The notes below the pieces were generated by a model, which was given only the letters and a program-made list of their open reading frames with translations, was not told the origin of the DNA and did not search any database. Below are positions 62,611 through 64,000 of a stretch of DNA of 64,000 nt, piece after piece (the first letter of the stretch is position 1; the number at the start of each line of letters is the position of its first letter). Source of the DNA: Agapetus fuscipes (Eukaryota > Arthropoda > Insecta > Trichoptera > Glossosomatidae). The translations under genes and the position numbers were made by a program. The stretch is from NCBI GenBank assembly GCA_951799405.1, contig OX637332.1, positions 10,731,001-10,795,000 of the forward strand. The letters run 5' to 3'.

Positions 62611-62902
62611 AAATATTTAAAAATATAAATGGTAAAACATTGTTTTAATTCACTTTATTTTATTTGTTTATGCTCGAATATTTTCGCCTAATGAGGCATC
62701 TTCAAGAGCAGAATGGTTACAAATATATTTTTATAAAATAATTTTCAAAACTCATTCTGCTCTTGAAGATGCCTCATTAGGCGAAAATATTCGAGCATAA
62801 ACAAATAAAATAAAGTAAATTAAAACAATGTTTTACCATTTATATTTTTAAATATTTATAAAAATGGACTTTCACTGTGTTAACAGATCTACACTAAAAA
62901 AT
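62611..62902. mobile_element. Palindromic element with two head-to-head ribozyme-like motifs
   Basis: Perfect 16-bp target duplications (ATCATACATTAAATAT at 62595-62610 and 62903-62918) flank it. Two 107-bp arms (62609-62715 and 62753-62859) are exact reverse complements around a 37-bp spacer. Each arm carries the motif TGCTC, TTGAAGA, TGCC...GGC, GAAAATATTC, GAGCA (minus strand 62671-62710, plus strand 62758-62797). A tail with CTTTCACTGTGTTAACAG follows. It lies in the intron between LDLa exons 63519 and 62335. Confidence 0.85.
62758..62797 (+). ncRNA. Hammerhead-like RNA motif
   Basis: Stem I is TGCTC/GAGCA (5 bp). The core half is TTGAAGA, stem II GCC/GGC with loop TCATTA, then GAA, the self-complementary hexamer AATATT and C in the cleavage-site position. 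A true hammerhead has CTGANGA; here the C is T, which should weaken catalysis. A mirror copy is on the minus strand at 62671-62710. Confidence 0.35.
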
Positions 62903-63518
62903 ATCATACATTAAATATTGTAGCGAGATTTGTTATTTGTTAACTTTTAGCCTTTGATTATTTTGACTATTAAAAAGTCATTTGTCCATAATAAGCAGAT
63001 ATTTTTTTATTTACTTATATATTTTTACTACTGTTTTCATACATGACAACATTGCTATTATTAATTCTATAGAATGTATTTACCCAAAGGACATAATATT
63101 GGGATAAGAAAATACTGAAAAATAATTTGCTGCACTGATTTTTATGCTAAAAGCAAATACTTATGTACAACATATTTGTGTACAACTATTAGGGACTTAA
63201 AGACTTGCAAAATTCAAACATATCATTGTGAATCCAAAAAAAAAGTGATGACAAAGGTCTTTTAAAGGCCTTTTAAAGGCCTTGGAAGAAAATAAAGAAG
63301 TTTGATTTAAAAAAAAAATGACAGCAATTCAGTTGAAAATTTTTTCGATTTATTGATAAAAAACCTTTTTCTTTATTTTCTGTACATCCTCGTTTATTGT
63401 GTTTTCATCTGCTCACATTTTTTATATTTATTCAGTGTGTAAGTATGTTGTTTTTAAGTTAATAAAAGAAATATGAAAGATAGAAGAAAGAAAAACAGTA
63501 AAATGTATAAAATTGTAC

Positions 63519-63644
63519 CATCAGGGCAGTTGTCTTCATCGGATCGATCGCGACAGTCGTATTTTCTATCGCATTTAAATTTGTATTGGATACATTCCCC
63601 ACTTTTGCATCGGAATTCGCATATCTCTGCTCCTTGATCAACAT
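63519..63644 (-). CDS. LDL-receptor class A exon (first of three seen)
   Basis: This internal exon encodes one LDL-receptor class A repeat, a small disulfide- and calcium-stabilised extracellular ligand-binding module. It is bounded on the minus strand by an acceptor ending CCAACAG and a donor GATG|GTACAA. It is 126 nt, enters and leaves in phase 1, and is open in only that frame. It reads about 41 residues with cysteines spaced C-3-C-4-C-6-C-5-C-8-C, and the acidic calcium-binding part is [16 protein letters not shown]. The usual DGSDE is DRSDE here. The donor GTACAA is weaker than consensus. The exon joins in frame to 62120-62335 across an intron of 1183 bp. No start codon or signal peptide is in the window, so earlier exons must lie to the right. 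Family identity is sure; which LDLa gene it belongs to is not. Confidence 0.9.
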
Positions 63645-63889
63645 CTGTTGGTAATTGAAGTTAAAATAATAAAAACACAAAAAGTGGTAAAACCTAAGGA
63701 TGGTTTTTTTTCAGCCTACAGCTATTTCATACACTGAAATAGTTTTTTACAAAACGAATTGAGCGATTAATTAATAGAACGAGTATTGATAAATTAAAAC
63801 TTTTCACTTTTAAATGATTAATGGAATAAAATCGTGGTAAAGAATCAAAAAAGTAAAATGCAGCCTTCACATGTCTCGCAAGAGAATGA

Positions 63890-64000
63890 AAGCTTCAACT
63901 TCATTAGAAGTTAATGGCAAAAGGCCAGCTCCCTTACCTGTAAAAATAAGTAATTTCTATACACCACATTTAGCTCCTTGAAGAACAACGCCATAAGAAG
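63890..64000 (+). mobile_element. tRNA-SINE T1, fragment cut by the window end
   Basis: CTTCAACTTCATTAGAAGTT, GGCCAGCTCCCTTACCTGTA and ACGCCATAAGAAG follow the SINE body. The CTTACCTG here is part of the SINE, not a splice donor. Confidence 0.75.

Noticed and set aside
63931..63945. Minus-strand splice donor or ratchet site CTTACCTG
   Set aside because: This motif is part of the T1 SINE consensus (seen again at 13170 and 2121).

Overview
This is a eukaryotic, AT-rich, intron-type window, most likely from an insect and probably a lepidopteran. The reasons are short phase-1 exons with GT-AG borders, embedded blocks of (CCTAA)n (the complement of the insect telomere repeat TTAGG), many short TACCTACC-type motifs common in moth and butterfly DNA, and a mix of tRNA-headed SINEs, RTE-like LINE tails, Helitrons and hAT elements. 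There is no complete gene here and no bacterial-type gene organisation. Almost all long open frames are chance or lie in repeats.

The only secure host coding sequence is at the right end on the minus strand: three small exons (63519-63644, 62120-62335, 60022-60132), each encoding one six-cysteine LDL-receptor class A module. All three are symmetric phase 1-1 and splice in frame in that order. They belong to a multi-LDLa extracellular protein; a perlecan (trol)-type proteoglycan is my best guess, but this is not proven. If the gene continues leftward, much of the window is one very long intron or the space beyond the gene. A strong minus-strand AG|GTAAGT junction at 25464/25465, with a second donor 70 bp on, could be a phase-compatible exon or a recursive-splice (ratchet) site of that intron.

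The rest is layered mobile DNA. The commonest family, called the F repeat here, is about 250 bp, reads TTCCTTGACTTATAGG... and ends in (TTAGAT)n; I count about 35 full or partial copies. Region 6383-13660 holds two head-to-tail Helitron-type units (5' TC, 3' hairpin plus CTAG, A|T insertion) carrying (TGTA)n microsatellites, SINE pieces, a hAT-like relic and, in the first unit, an array with telomere-type repeats. At 21340-22900 a 5'-truncated LINE has been hit twice by small inverted or hairpin elements, each with a clear target-site duplication. At 29822-32469 lies a hAT-type element with a perfect 8-bp duplication. At 33570-37070 is a satellite of 395-412 bp units made of F-repeat dimers, showing a higher-order long/short pattern and ending near a Helitron 3' terminus. 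At 54241-54860 a 20-bp minisatellite has grown out of a tRNA-SINE.

The most intriguing pattern is a shared folded motif in three small elements (1745-1970, 21480-21606, 62611-62902). It consists of stem I, TTGA(T/A)(G/A)A, stem II, GAA, then a self-complementary hexamer and C. It resembles the hammerhead ribozyme core known from Penelope-like retroelements. A fourth element (22282-22480) keeps the GAAAC...GTC half but has lost the other half of the core.
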